DNA from: JAFAXD01 sp051985675
GTDB lineage: Bacteria; Pseudomonadota; Alphaproteobacteria; Rhizobiales; Xanthobacteraceae
Length of the DNA: 64,000 nucleotides
Direction of reading: 5' to 3'
Assembly: GCA_051985675.1 (NCBI GenBank)
Contig: JBPYFJ010000027.1
Location: forward strand, 1 to 64,000
Below, piece after piece: positions 9,490 to 18,322 of the stretch (its first letter is position 1; every line of letters starts with the position of its first letter). The notes under the pieces were generated by a model that saw only the letters and a program-made list of their open reading frames with translations, did no database searches and had not been told where the DNA came from. The position numbers and the translations under genes were made by a program.

Positions 9490-10101
9490 TTATGCGGCCG
9501 CGCTCGGACGCGCCGAAATCTCGGCATGCCAGCGCAGGACATTGCGCAAGTCGTCGCCGACCGCAAGCCGCGCGGGCTTCATGACATCGATGGCGACAAG
9601 TCCGGTGATATCAGCGACGGTGAAGCGATCACCCGCCACGTAAGGGCGCGTCGCCAGCTCGCCGTCGAGCAGCCGCAGAAATTGCTCGACGCGCGGCTTG
9701 TTGGCTTCGCCCCAGGCTGCGACCTGCGGGTTCTCGAGCGCTTTCATGCCGGGGTTGAGATGGCGAAGCACCTGCGCCACGCCGAACAGCAGCTTGTGCT
9801 CCATTCGCCGGTTCCACATTTCGACCATGGCGGCATCGAGCCCAGGACGCCCGAACAGCGCCGGCTCGGGTTTGAGCGCTTCGAAATAGCGACAGATCGC
9901 GATCGATTCCGTGATCACCGTGCCGTCGTCGAGAACGAGGCTCGGCAGCTGCTGCAACGGGTTGATCGCCGTATAGGCCGGCCCCTTGTGCTCGAGCTTG
10001 CTAAGATCGACCTGCTGCTTGTCGATCTCGATGCCTTTTTCGGCCAAAAAGATGCGCACGCGCCGCGGATTGGGAGCGCGGCCGCCGTCGTAGAGCTTCA
10101 T
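9490..10101 (-). CDS. Glutathione S-transferase
   Basis: A 203-residue cytosolic GST. The N-terminal thioredoxin-like domain starts MKLYDGGRAPNPRRVRIFLA and has the cis-proline and glutathione-binding region NPLQQLPSLVLDDGTVITES, followed by the all-helical C-terminal domain. The catalytic region carries S/N-type residues (APNPRRVR) rather than a CPxC motif. It converges on the dehydrogenase at 8607-9476. The start was set at ATG 10101 because the upstream in-frame extension (to 10185) has no family resemblance. The physiological substrate is unknown. Confidence 0.93.
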   Translation of the reverse strand: MKLYDGGRAPNPRRVRIFLAEKGIEIDKQQVDLSKLEHKGPAYTAINPLQQLPSLVLDDGTVITESIAICRYFEALKPEPALFGRPGLDAAMVEMWNRRMEHKLLFGVAQVLRHLNPGMKALENPQVAAWGEANKPRVEQFLRLLDGELATRPYVAGDRFTVADITGLVAIDVMKPARLAVGDDLRNVLRWHAEISARPSAAA

Positions 10102-10247
10102 GAGTGCGTGTCCTCGACTACCGCGGGCATCTAAGGGCCATATTAAGGAATTGCCGCCACCATTGGGATGGGGCAAGGGCATCACAGTTCGGGAGCGGGC
10201 GGCAATCGTCCGCTTGGCCTATTCCGGGAAATGCCTATGTTGACCAC

Positions 10248-10433
10248 ATGCCGATTGAGTCCCCCTGCACCAAGATTTGCACACTCCATCCCATCTTGCG
10301 CATTTGCATCGGTTGCGGGCGTGACCTCGCCGAAATCGAACGCTGGTCACAGCTCTCGGCGCACGAGCGGGCCGCGGTGATGACCACGGCGCGGCTGCGT
10401 CTCGGCGAGCTCTCACGCGATCCGTCGGCGTGA
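10248..10433 (+). CDS. DUF1289 family small cysteine protein
   Basis: A 61-residue protein of the DUF1289 (YdhL-like) family. The hallmark is MPIESPCTKICTLHPILRIC followed by IGCGRDLAEIERW, giving four spaced cysteines that probably bind a metal or Fe-S centre. The function is unknown. ATG 10248 was chosen because MPIESPC is the usual N-terminus; an open extension upstream to 10104 is not family sequence. It is first in a likely three-gene run with the retropepsin-like protease (12 bases downstream) and the secreted protein at 11151. Confidence 0.88.
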   Translation: MPIESPCTKICTLHPILRICIGCGRDLAEIERWSQLSAHERAAVMTTARLRLGELSRDPSA

Positions 10434-10445
10434 CCCGAGGCACCC

Positions 10446-11147
10446 ATGCGGCATGCGCTTCTTTGGATCTTGTTGCTCGGGCTCGCCCTCGCCGTCGTGG
10501 TCATGGCCACTGGGAACGGCCAGGGCACAATCGGCGACCTGACGAGCGGTGATTTTGCCTCGCTGCTCGTCAACGTTGCGTGGCTGGTTCTGATCGCCGG
10601 CGTGCTGATCGCATTGTTCCGCGACCGGCTGACCAAAGCGCTCGAAGCCGCCGTGCTCTGGATCGTGATCGCCCTGCTGCTGATGCTCGGTTATACTTAT
10701 CGCTTCCAGCTGCACGACATCGCCGACCAAGTGATGGCGGAGCTCGTTCCGGGGCGGATCGCCGACAGTGGACGCACGGTGGCGCTGGCGCGCGCCCAGT
10801 CGAGCGATTTCCAGATTACGACCGACGTCAACGGCCACACCATTCCGATGATCCTCGACACCGGCGCGAGCTCGGTCGTGCTGACCAACGAGGCCGCCAA
10901 GGCGGTCGGCCTGCCGGTCGAGGTGATCAAATATACGGTGAACATTGCGACCGCCAATGGTCACACCAAGGCCGCCGAGGTGACGCTCGATCGCGTCGCG
11001 GTCGGCAGCATCGTGGAGCGCTCGGTGCCCGCCTTGATCGCGCAACCCGGCCAGCTTAAGACCAGCCTGCTCGGCATGAGCTTTCTCAACCGGCTGCAGA
11101 GCTGGGAAGTGCGCGGCGACAAGCTGGTGCTGCGCGGATATCCCTAG
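10446..11147 (+). CDS. Membrane-anchored retropepsin-like aspartic protease (TIGR02281 type)
   Basis: A 233-residue protein with an N-terminal transmembrane helix (ALLWILLLGLALAVVVMA), two further hydrophobic segments up to residue about 85, and a C-terminal single-domain aspartic protease. The active-site motif is MILDTGASSVVLTNEAA near residues 137-153, with the flap and substrate strands following. Proteins of this type are common in alphaproteobacteria and probably work as homodimers on the periplasmic side. It follows the DUF1289 gene by 12 bases and precedes the gene at 11151 by 3 bases. Confidence 0.9.
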   Translation: MRHALLWILLLGLALAVVVMATGNGQGTIGDLTSGDFASLLVNVAWLVLIAGVLIALFRDRLTKALEAAVLWIVIALLLMLGYTYRFQLHDIADQVMAELVPGRIADSGRTVALARAQSSDFQITTDVNGHTIPMILDTGASSVVLTNEAAKAVGLPVEVIKYTVNIATANGHTKAAEVTLDRVAVGSIVERSVPALIAQPGQLKTSLLGMSFLNRLQSWEVRGDKLVLRGYP

Positions 11148-11150
11148 AGC

Positions 11151-11465
11151 GTGATCGTGATGAAAGGCGTCGGCGTCGCACTGTTTGCGGCAGGCATCGC
11201 GCTCGGCGGGACCATCGCGGCGGCGGTCGGCGGGCCGTGCAGCGAAGCGCTCGCCGACCTCGATCGCCGGCTCGAGCTCAACGTCGCCAAGCGCTCGAAG
11301 CCGCGGCCGACGACCCAGCAACCCGCAAAACCCGCGCCGGCCCCGCGCGCGCTGCCGGAGCAGCGCTACGACCCGCCGCTCGCGCTCGCGCGCAAGCTCG
11401 ATGCCGAAGGCAACGAGGACTGTCACAAGGCGGTGGCCGAGGTCGAGATGCTGATCAGCCAGTAG
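11151..11465 (+). CDS. Small exported proline-rich protein, unknown function
   Basis: A 104-residue product with an N-terminal hydrophobic signal (GVGVALFAAGIALGGTIAAA). A low-complexity middle (PTTQQPAKPAPAPRALPEQR) and a helical C-terminus with a single cysteine (EDCHKAVAEVEML) follow. A GTG start at 11151 lies 3 bases after the preceding stop, and ATG 11160 is the alternative. I do not recognise a family; it is kept because of its tight spacing behind the protease gene and its signal peptide. Confidence 0.6.
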   Translation: MIVMKGVGVALFAAGIALGGTIAAAVGGPCSEALADLDRRLELNVAKRSKPRPTTQQPAKPAPAPRALPEQRYDPPLALARKLDAEGNEDCHKAVAEVEMLISQ

Positions 11466-11477
11466 GTTGGCGCGCGG

Positions 11478-12254
11478 TCAGCCGCCAGTGGCCGACATCG
11501 GGATCTGCGCGAGATCCAGCGGCTGATAATGCGCCAGCGTCTGCAAGCTTGCAATGTCGGTCAATTCGACCAGGCGTGAACGGGTGGTGATCAATTGTTC
11601 CGCACGCAATTGCTGCATGACGCGATTGAGATGCGGGACACTTAGCCCCAACACATCGGCCATGACCTCCTGAGAGAACGGCAGATCGAAGCTCATCTTT
11701 TGCGCGCGTCCGACCGCCAGCAGACGGGCATGAAGTTCCAGCAGAAAATGCGCCATTCGCTCGAGCGGCGTGCGCCGGCCGAGATCAACGATGTGCTCGG
11801 CATAGATCGCCGCCTCATACGCGGCAAACCAGCTTAGCGCGAGCCCGAAGTGCGGCCGCTCATAGCAAAGCCGGGCATACGCATCGAGCGAGCAGATGCT
11901 GTAGGTCAGATCGCTCACCGCGACGACCGAGTAGATCGAGCGGTCGAAAAAGCTCACCGGAAAACCGATCACGTCGCCCGGCAGGATCACGTTGAGGATT
12001 TGCCGCTTCCCGCTGCGCAGCAGCTTGTAGCGGATCGCGTAGCCGTCCTTGACGAAGCAGAGGTTGCGATAGTGGTCGCCGACGACAACGAGGTCCTTCC
12101 GCTTTTTGATGATCCGCTCGCCCTCGACAATCAGTTCGAGGCTCCTGAGATCGGGCGCGCTGAGCGGCATGAAGCGCGACAGCCGCGCGACGAATGGATG
12201 TTCGGCGAGCGATACATCTCCAATTTGAGCTGCAATAATCATGGCAACACTCAC
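11478..12254 (-). CDS. Crp/Fnr family transcriptional regulator
   Basis: A cytoplasmic DNA-binding regulator of 258 residues from GTG 12254, or 254 from ATG 12242. A cyclic-nucleotide-binding-like beta barrel occupies residues about 25-140, and a winged helix near 165-235 has PFSQEVMADVLGLSVPHLNR followed by VMQQLRAEQLI as recognition region. It lacks the N-terminal cysteine cluster of Fnr, so oxygen sensing through Fe-S is not indicated; many such rhizobial proteins (FixK/NnrR-like) respond indirectly. It is divergent from the Liv-type operon. An FNR/FixK-like box lies just upstream at 12277-12290 and may mediate autoregulation. Confidence 0.9.
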   Translation of the reverse strand: MSVAMIIAAQIGDVSLAEHPFVARLSRFMPLSAPDLRSLELIVEGERIIKKRKDLVVVGDHYRNLCFVKDGYAIRYKLLRSGKRQILNVILPGDVIGFPVSFFDRSIYSVVAVSDLTYSICSLDAYARLCYERPHFGLALSWFAAYEAAIYAEHIVDLGRRTPLERMAHFLLELHARLLAVGRAQKMSFDLPFSQEVMADVLGLSVPHLNRVMQQLRAEQLITTRSRLVELTDIASLQTLAHYQPLDLAQIPMSATGG

Positions 12255-12578
12255 AGCGCAATCTTACGTTTTTCTATTAATCCAGATCAATAACTGGAAT
12301 GAATGCTAGCGCACATTCCGACCGATGCATTTCATGTGACCCGATGACGCAGCGATGACGTTGTATCGCGAAAATCCGCGAACATTGCGTTTCATAAATG
12401 TGCTTCGTCGCATCATCGACGAAAGTGGCATTGACCGCGCGACCTTCGCGGTTGGGTATGGAAATTCTGCGCGGCGTACTCGTGCGCGGCCGCGATAGCG
12501 ACTAACGCCGCGCACAGCACGCTGGACAACAACAAGCGAGCCGGGGCGGCTCGAACGGATCAACGAGGAGGAAACAAG
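12255..12578. other. Divergent intergenic region between the Crp/Fnr gene and the Liv-type operon
   Basis: No gene is supported in these 324 bases. They hold the FNR-like box (12277-12290) and, at the right end, a strong ribosome site (GAGGAGGAAAC) before the ATG at 12579. The stretch is locally richer in A and T than its surroundings at 12260-12300 and 12360-12410, as expected for promoters. No -35/-10 pair stands out clearly enough to annotate. Confidence 0.6.
12277..12290. promoter_or_regulatory. FNR/FixK-type half-symmetric box
   Basis: The minus strand reads TTGATCTGGATTAA, against the FNR/FixK consensus TTGAT-N4-ATCAA with one mismatch. It lies 23 bases upstream of the GTG start of the Crp/Fnr gene and about 290 bases upstream of the ABC operon, so it could mediate autoregulation. 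It is a motif match only. Confidence 0.5.
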
Positions 12579-13940
12579 ATGTTACGACAAGATCAGGAGC
12601 TTGGCAGCGTGTCCCGTCGCACGCTGCTATGGGCCGGCGTCGGCCTTGCCGGCAGCGCCGTGCTACCGTCCACGCTGACCATGCCCGCCTTTGCGGTCGG
12701 CATCAGCGACAATCCGCCAGTAGGGACCTGGCCGGCAGGCTCGGAAGGCGACACCGTCAGCGTCGGCGCCGCGGTGCCGCGCACCGGCACCTACGCGGTG
12801 CAGGGCGAAGACGAGCTCAAGGGTTGGCAGCTTGCGGTCGAGCACATCAACAACGGCGATCCCCTGCTCAAGAAGATCGCACCCAAGGTCAGCAAGGGCC
12901 TGCTTGGGAAGAAGGTCAATCTGCTAGCGGCCGACAGCGCCGCGAAGCCGAACCAGGCCGTGCAGGAGATCCAGACCTTCATCAACCAGAACAAGATCAT
13001 GCTGATGACCGGCTCGACTTCGAGCGCGGTCGCGGTCGCGCTCAACAAATTCGCGCAACGCGAGAAGATCCTGTACGTGACCGGCATCTCCGGTTCGAAC
13101 GATACCACCGGCAAGGACTGCGTGCGCTACGGCTTCCGCCAGAACTTCTACGGCGAGACCGCAGCCAACGCGATCGGCCCGGTACTGGTCAAACAGTTCG
13201 GCAAGAACCGGAAGGCCGCGTTCATGACCCCGGACTACACCTACGGCCACACTGTCACCAAGTCGGTGAACGACTATCTCACCAATAACGCCGGCTGGAC
13301 CATGGTGACCAACCAGATCTCGCCGCTCGGTACCCAGGACTTCAGCCAGTATCTCACCAACATCGCCAACTCCGGCGCCGAGTTCCTGATCAATGTGAAC
13401 TGGGGCCGCGACGCGGTGCTCTCGATCCAGCAGGCCAAGCAGTTCGGCATTCTGCCGAAGATGACGCTGGTCGTGCCTTACCAGATCCCGTTCCTGGCCA
13501 AAGAAACCGGGCCGGAGCTCACCGCCGGCGTCTATGCGGCAACCGATTTCTGGTGGACGCTGGAAGACAAGTACCCGCTCGCCAAGATGTTCGTCGAGGC
13601 GTTCGACAAGAAGTTCGGCTACAAGCCGGAGTGGGGCGCCAACAACGCCTACATGTCGTTTGCGATCTGGGCCCGGATGGTGTCGGAGGCGGGCTCATTC
13701 TATCCGCCCGACATCATCAAGCAGTACGAGAAGGGTGAGAAGTTCGATTCGACCGTCGGCGAGGTCTATTTCCGTCCGGAAGACCACCAGCTCGTCCGCC
13801 CCGTGATCATCGTCAAGGGCAAGGCGCCCAAGGACATGAAGAACAAGGAGGACTACTGGGAGGTCCTGGAGGTCGTACCGGGCGCGCCGCTGATGCAGAA
13901 GCCGGACGCCTTCGGCTGCAATCTCGGCGCCTACACCTGA
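12579..13940 (+). CDS. ABC transporter substrate-binding protein, Liv/amide type, Tat-exported
   Basis: A 453-residue periplasmic receptor (type 1 fold, Leu/Ile/Val and urea/amide-binding family). The export signal has a twin-arginine pattern (VSRRTLLWAGVGLAGSA). The mature domain shows VGAAVPRTGTYAVQGEDELKG and LMTGSTSSAVAVALNKFA, typical of the family's first lobe. It is longer than classic LivK (about 370), with an extended N-terminal strand and a C-terminal tail. A strong GAGGAGGAAAC site precedes the ATG. It heads the operon with livH, livM-livG and livF. The ligand is not readable; amides, short carboxylates or aromatic acids are as likely as branched-chain amino acids. Confidence 0.92.
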   Translation: MLRQDQELGSVSRRTLLWAGVGLAGSAVLPSTLTMPAFAVGISDNPPVGTWPAGSEGDTVSVGAAVPRTGTYAVQGEDELKGWQLAVEHINNGDPLLKKIAPKVSKGLLGKKVNLLAADSAAKPNQAVQEIQTFINQNKIMLMTGSTSSAVAVALNKFAQREKILYVTGISGSNDTTGKDCVRYGFRQNFYGETAANAIGPVLVKQFGKNRKAAFMTPDYTYGHTVTKSVNDYLTNNAGWTMVTNQISPLGTQDFSQYLTNIANSGAEFLINVNWGRDAVLSIQQAKQFGILPKMTLVVPYQIPFLAKETGPELTAGVYAATDFWWTLEDKYPLAKMFVEAFDKKFGYKPEWGANNAYMSFAIWARMVSEAGSFYPPDIIKQYEKGEKFDSTVGEVYFRPEDHQLVRPVIIVKGKAPKDMKNKEDYWEVLEVVPGAPLMQKPDAFGCNLGAYT

Positions 13941-13956
13941 TCTCGACCTGACGCGT

Positions 13957-13990
13957 CGTGCCGCGGGCGATTCTCAGCGCTTGCGGCACG
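13957..13990 (+). promoter_or_regulatory. Intercistronic hairpin between the binding-protein gene and livH
   Basis: An 8-bp perfect inverted repeat, CGTGCCGC at 13957-13964 and GCGGCACG at 13983-13990, follows the binding-protein stop by 16 bases and precedes livH by 34 bases. It has no T-run, so it is more likely a 3'-end stabiliser or partial attenuator that gives more receptor than permease, as seen in many binding-protein operons. Confidence 0.4.
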
Positions 13991-14024
13991 GCATTACGGC
14001 CGTTCGTCCGGAATTGCTCGACCG

Positions 14025-14900
14025 ATGATCAATTGGGCCAATTTCATATCGCAATGCTTCAACGGCCTGGTGCTGGGCGCTCTGCTGGCGCTGGTCGCGT
14101 CGGGCTTGACCATCATCTACGGCATGCTCGGCGTGCTCAATCTCGCGCATGGCGCAATGTTCATGCTTGGCGGCTATGCCGGCTGGCTGACCTATACGTA
14201 TACGGATTCCTTCCTCGCCGCGGTCCTCGCCGGCGCGCTTTTCGTCATGACCGTCGGCGTGCTGGTGGAGCGGGTGATCATCCGCCATTTCTACAAACGC
14301 CCGGGCGAGGATCAGCTGCTGGTCACCTTCGGGCTCGGCATCGTATTCGTCGAAGCGGTGCGGTTTTTCTTCGGCAGCCTGTCGAAAACCATGCCGCCGC
14401 CGCCGGCGCTGGTGGGCATCACACCGCTCGGCTTCATGTTCTACCCGACCTACCGCCTCGCGCTGCTCGGCATCGTCGCGGTCGCGCTGCTGGCGCTCTA
14501 TCTCGTGCTCTATCGCTCGCGCATCGGCATGATCGTACGCGCCGGCATCGAAGATTCGGTGATGGTCGATTCACTGGGGATCGATGTCTACAAGGTGTTC
14601 ATGCTGGTGTTCGGCATCGGTGCCATGGCGGCGGGCTTCGCCGGTATTGTCAATGCGCCGGTGGTCTCGATCGCGCCCGACGTCGGAGAAGCGATCCTCG
14701 TGCAGACCTTCGTCGTGGTCGTCATCGGCGGGGTCGGCTCGTTCCCCGGCGCCATCCTCGGGGGGCTGATCGCGGGCGAGATCGTCAGCATCACCTCCAT
14801 GTTCAACCCAGGCTACTCCTACGTCATGCTATTCGTCGCCATGACGCTGGTGCTCGTGCTGCGTCCCTACGGGCTGCTCGGCACGGCGGGCCGCGAATGA
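14025..14900 (+). CDS. livH: Branched-chain amino acid-type ABC transporter permease (LivH)
   Basis: A 291-residue inner-membrane permease. The N-terminus MINWANFISQCFNGLVLGAL and the YGMLGVLNLAHGAMFMLGGY segment are diagnostic of LivH. The cytoplasmic coupling loop RAGIEDSVMVDSLGIDVYK, which contacts the ATPase, is near residues 168-188. It is second in the operon, 84 bases after the receptor gene and 13 bases before the permease-ATPase fusion. Confidence 0.95.
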   Translation: MINWANFISQCFNGLVLGALLALVASGLTIIYGMLGVLNLAHGAMFMLGGYAGWLTYTYTDSFLAAVLAGALFVMTVGVLVERVIIRHFYKRPGEDQLLVTFGLGIVFVEAVRFFFGSLSKTMPPPPALVGITPLGFMFYPTYRLALLGIVAVALLALYLVLYRSRIGMIVRAGIEDSVMVDSLGIDVYKVFMLVFGIGAMAAGFAGIVNAPVVSIAPDVGEAILVQTFVVVVIGGVGSFPGAILGGLIAGEIVSITSMFNPGYSYVMLFVAMTLVLVLRPYGLLGTAGRE

Positions 14901-14913
14901 GCGCGGTCATCTA

Positions 14914-16767
14914 ATGCTCAGGCAACGTCCATTTGTGGTCGAGATTTTGACGGCCGCCGGTTTGCTCGCCGCGCCGGTCGTACTGCCGTACTTCGGATTT
15001 ACGCCGACGACGATCAACCGCATCCTGGTCTGGGGCGTGTTCGGCATCGGTTTCGACATCCTGTTCGGCTTCACCGGCCTGCTCTCCTTCGGGCAGGCCG
15101 CCTTCTTCGGCACCGGGGGCATGGTTGCAGCCTATCTGCTCACGATGACGAATTTCCCCTACGTAATGGCGGCGCTCATCATCGGGACGGTCGTGGCCGG
15201 CGTCGTCGGTTACCTGGTCGGGCTGATCGCGCTGAGGCGCACCGGCATCTATTTCGCCATGATCACGGTGGCGATCGGCGAGGTTTTCTTCTTCGTCGAG
15301 TTCAATCCGCTCTCGGCCTATACCGGCGGCGAGAACGGGCTGCCGGGCGTGCCGCCGCCGTCGATCTACCTCGGCTTCACCACGATCCATTTCGATTCGA
15401 ATGTGTTGCTCTACGCTTTCCTGGCGTTCTGGTACTTCGTCGGCATGGTGATCGCGCTGCGCATCGTGCGCTCGCCTATTGGCGCCGTGCTACGCGCCAT
15501 CCGCGACAACCCCCTGCGTGCCGCCGCGGTCGGCCACAGCATCCATGGCTACAAGCTGACCGCCTTCGTGGTTGCCGCCGCCTATGCGGGCTTCGCCGGA
15601 GGTCTCCTCGGCCTGATGCAAGGCTTCATGCCGCCTGACGCCTTCATGTTCGATACGTCGGGGCAGCTGGTGATGCAGACGGCAATCGGCGGTACCGGCA
15701 CGCTGTTCGGACCGTTGGTCGGTGCGACCGTGTGGCTCTATCTGAGCGACTTCCTGCAGACCACACTGCAGCTCGGCGCCAGCTGGAAGCTGGTGCTCGG
15801 CGTGATCTTCGTGCTGCTGGTTTGCTTTCTGCGCCACGGCTTGATCGGCGGCATCGAGGATTTCTATCGGCTGGTGAGCAGCTCCAGGAGAAAATCTAAA
15901 CCTGTTGCCACCGACTTCGGACAGAGCGCCGCGCCGGGCCCGCGCCAACCGGCGATCGCCGCCATGCCGGCGCGCCACCGCGCAACCGACCGCACGAGCG
16001 GACCGATCCTGCAAGCCAAGGGCCTGACCAAGCACTACGGCGGCGTCGCCGCCAACAGCGACATCGACTTTGCGGTCGATCATGGCGAGTTGCGCGGCAT
16101 CATCGGCCCGAACGGTGCCGGCAAGAGCACGTTCTTCAAGATGCTGACGTGCGAAGTGCCGCCCACCTCGGGGCAGATCGTCTTCGAGGGCCGCGACATC
16201 ACCGGCATGACGGTGACCGACGTCTGCCAGCTCGGTCTCACCAAGAGCTACCAAATCAACCAGCTGTTCAATCGCCTGACCGTGCGCGAGAACCTAACGA
16301 TCGCGGCGCTAGCGGAGCTGCGCGGCAAGTTCCGGCTCGATCTGTTCAAATCGCTCAGGAGCGTCCCTCGCCTCGACCAACAAGTCGAGCACACGCTCGT
16401 GCTGGTCGATCTGGTCGCGCGCGCCGACACCCCGGTGGCGGATCTCGCGTACGGCGAAAAGCGCCGGCTCGAGGTTGGCCTTGCGCTCGCGACCTCGCCC
16501 AGCCTGCTGCTGCTCGACGAACCGCTCGCCGGCATGAGCCCGCGCGAGCGCGTCGAGACGGTGCGGCTGCTCAAGTCGATCGCGCGCGGGCGCACCATGA
16601 TCATCATCGATCACGACATGGATTCGCTGTTCGAACTGGTCGAACGCGTCACCGTTCTGCAGGAGGGCCGGGTGCTGGTGGAAGGCACGCCGGACCAAAT
16701 CAAGGGCAACAGCAAAGTGCAGGAAGCCTATCTGGGCGGCGTGCACAACGTGTTGGCGGCCGAATGA
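14914..16767 (+). CDS. LivM permease fused to LivG ATP-binding domain
   Basis: A 617-residue fusion. Residues 1 to about 315 are a LivM permease (GFDILFGFTGLLSFGQAAFF near 45-65; coupling loop RAIRDNPLRAAAVGHSIHGY near 195-215). Residues about 316-365 are a polar linker rich in R, P and A. Residues 366-617 are a LivG ATPase with Walker A GPNGAGKST near 398, the signature region AYGEKRRLEVG near 512-522 (non-canonical relative to LSGGQ, as is usual in LivG) and Walker B LLLLDEPLAG near 530. Such fusions occur in Bradyrhizobium relatives and fix stoichiometry. The stop overlaps livF by ATGA. Confidence 0.93.
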   Translation: MLRQRPFVVEILTAAGLLAAPVVLPYFGFTPTTINRILVWGVFGIGFDILFGFTGLLSFGQAAFFGTGGMVAAYLLTMTNFPYVMAALIIGTVVAGVVGYLVGLIALRRTGIYFAMITVAIGEVFFFVEFNPLSAYTGGENGLPGVPPPSIYLGFTTIHFDSNVLLYAFLAFWYFVGMVIALRIVRSPIGAVLRAIRDNPLRAAAVGHSIHGYKLTAFVVAAAYAGFAGGLLGLMQGFMPPDAFMFDTSGQLVMQTAIGGTGTLFGPLVGATVWLYLSDFLQTTLQLGASWKLVLGVIFVLLVCFLRHGLIGGIEDFYRLVSSSRRKSKPVATDFGQSAAPGPRQPAIAAMPARHRATDRTSGPILQAKGLTKHYGGVAANSDIDFAVDHGELRGIIGPNGAGKSTFFKMLTCEVPPTSGQIVFEGRDITGMTVTDVCQLGLTKSYQINQLFNRLTVRENLTIAALAELRGKFRLDLFKSLRSVPRLDQQVEHTLVLVDLVARADTPVADLAYGEKRRLEVGLALATSPSLLLLDEPLAGMSPRERVETVRLLKSIARGRTMIIIDHDMDSLFELVERVTVLQEGRVLVEGTPDQIKGNSKVQEAYLGGVHNVLAAE

Positions 16768-17462
16768 GCCTGCTCGAGGTCACCGGTCTCAATACCTATT
16801 ACGGGGATAGTCACATCCTCTTTGATGTCGCCTTGCGGGTCGACCGCAACGAGGTGGTGGCGCTGCTCGGCCGTAACGGCGCCGGCAAGAGCACGACCCT
16901 GAAAAGCCTCATGGGCGTGGTGACACCGCGCGGCGGCTCGATCGTCTTCGACGGCGCCGAAATCGCCGGCATGAAGAGCCACGCCGTCGCGCGTGCGGGC
17001 ATGCAACTGGTGCACGAGGACCGCCGCATCTTCGGCAGCCTCACCGTCGAGGAGAACCTGATGCTGGCCGGGCTCACGGCCGAGCACCCTTGGCCGCTGG
17101 CGCGTATCTACGAGATGTTCCCGCGCCTGCGGGAACGGCGCGCAAGCCACGGCACCGATCTGTCGGGCGGCGAGCAGCAGATGCTGGCAATCGCGCGTGC
17201 GCTCGTGCGCGACCCCAAGATCATCCTGCTCGACGAGCCGTTCGAGGGGCTGGCGCCGGTGATCGTGCGGGATCTGATCAAGGCCTGCCGCGATCTGGCA
17301 GACGCCGGGCAGACGATTGTCCTGGTCGAACAGAATCTCGCGGCCGCGCTGACCCTGGCGCAGCGCGCCTACATCATCAACAACGGCCATATCGCGCACG
17401 AAGGGCCGACCAGCGAGATCAAGGCGCGGCCGAAAGTCCTGGAACGCTATCTCGGCGTCTAG
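16764..17462 (+). CDS. livF: ABC transporter ATP-binding protein (LivF)
   Basis: A 232-residue ATPase subunit, second of the Liv-type pair. It has Walker A GRNGAGKST (about residues 35-43), the Q-loop region LVHEDRRIFGSLTVEENL (an E replaces the usual P in LVPEDR), signature LSGGEQQMLAIARAL and Walker B IILLDEPFEGLAP. The length is normal. It begins inside the last codon of the livM-livG fusion (ATGA, 16764-16767) and closes the operon. Confidence 0.95.
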   Translation: MSLLEVTGLNTYYGDSHILFDVALRVDRNEVVALLGRNGAGKSTTLKSLMGVVTPRGGSIVFDGAEIAGMKSHAVARAGMQLVHEDRRIFGSLTVEENLMLAGLTAEHPWPLARIYEMFPRLRERRASHGTDLSGGEQQMLAIARALVRDPKIILLDEPFEGLAPVIVRDLIKACRDLADAGQTIVLVEQNLAAALTLAQRAYIINNGHIAHEGPTSEIKARPKVLERYLGV

Positions 17463-17485
17463 GTGCCCTCGCCCGCGCCGGCGGC

Positions 17486-18322
17486 TCAGTGGCCCAGGAT
17501 GGCGAGCGCGAAGCGCGCCGAGGCCACCAGCAGGAAGATGCCAAAGCCGATCTCCAGCCAGCGCTTGGGCAGCGCGTGCGCGAGCTGCGCGCCATAGCTC
17601 GCGGTGAAGCTCGACACCGGCGCCATCAGCGCAAAGCCGATCAGCGACACGAAGCCGATCGAGAGCGGCGGCGTCAGGCTTTGCTTGGGCAGGCCCGCCA
17701 GCATGAAGCCGATGGTGCCCGCAATCGTGATCGGCACGCCGAGCCCCGCCGATGTGGCGACTGCGCGCAGGATCGGCTTGCCGTGCATCGTCAGGATCAT
17801 GTTGGAGACCGAGCCGCCGCTCACCCCCATCAGGGCCGAGCACAGTCCGACCACAAAGCCATAGGCCTTAAGCCCGGTCCCCTTGGGCAGATCGTCGGCG
17901 ACACGCCAGTCGTCGCGACCGATCAACAACCGCAGCGCGATCAGGCTGGCGATCACCGCGAAGGCGAGCTGGAACACCCAGCCCGGCGCGAACGCGGCGA
18001 TTAGCGCCCCGGTGCCGACGCCCACGACCGCCGGCAGCCACCACGCGCGCACGATCTCGTCCATCACCGCGCCGCGCTTGAGGTGCTCGCGGTAGGACCG
18101 AAACGTTGTCGGCACGATGATGGCGAGCGAGGTGCCGATGCAGAGCTGCATGCGCACCTCGACCGGCACGTTGAGGACGCCGAACACCTCGTAGAGCACC
18201 GGAACGATGATCGCGCCGCCGCCGATGCCGAACAGGCCGGCGAGGATCCCGGTGACGAGGCCGGCGACGACGATCATGCCGGCGAGCCAGGCGAGCTCGC
18301 CGACGGAAATTCCGAGGATCAT
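17486..18322 (-). CDS. TauE/SafE-family anion exporter (DUF81)
   Basis: A 278-residue multipass inner-membrane protein with the two-fold repeat of the TauE/SafE family. The first half carries GILAGLFGIGGGAIIVPVLY and the second GLCSALMGVSGGSVSNMILTM, the glycine-rich signature of each half. Family members move sulfite, sulfoacetate or related organosulfonates; the substrate here is unknown. The start overlaps the dusA stop (ATGA, 18319-18322), so it is translated from the dusA message, an uninformative pairing. It converges on livF. Confidence 0.9.
   Translation of the reverse strand: MILGISVGELAWLAGMIVVAGLVTGILAGLFGIGGGAIIVPVLYEVFGVLNVPVEVRMQLCIGTSLAIIVPTTFRSYREHLKRGAVMDEIVRAWWLPAVVGVGTGALIAAFAPGWVFQLAFAVIASLIALRLLIGRDDWRVADDLPKGTGLKAYGFVVGLCSALMGVSGGSVSNMILTMHGKPILRAVATSAGLGVPITIAGTIGFMLAGLPKQSLTPPLSIGFVSLIGFALMAPVSSFTASYGAQLAHALPKRWLEIGFGIFLLVASARFALAILGH

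Noticed and set aside
7350..9566. 738-codon reading of the Mrp/ApbC gene
   Set aside because: Only the last 381 codons are family sequence. The upstream part overlaps the divergent dehydrogenase gene on the opposite strand.
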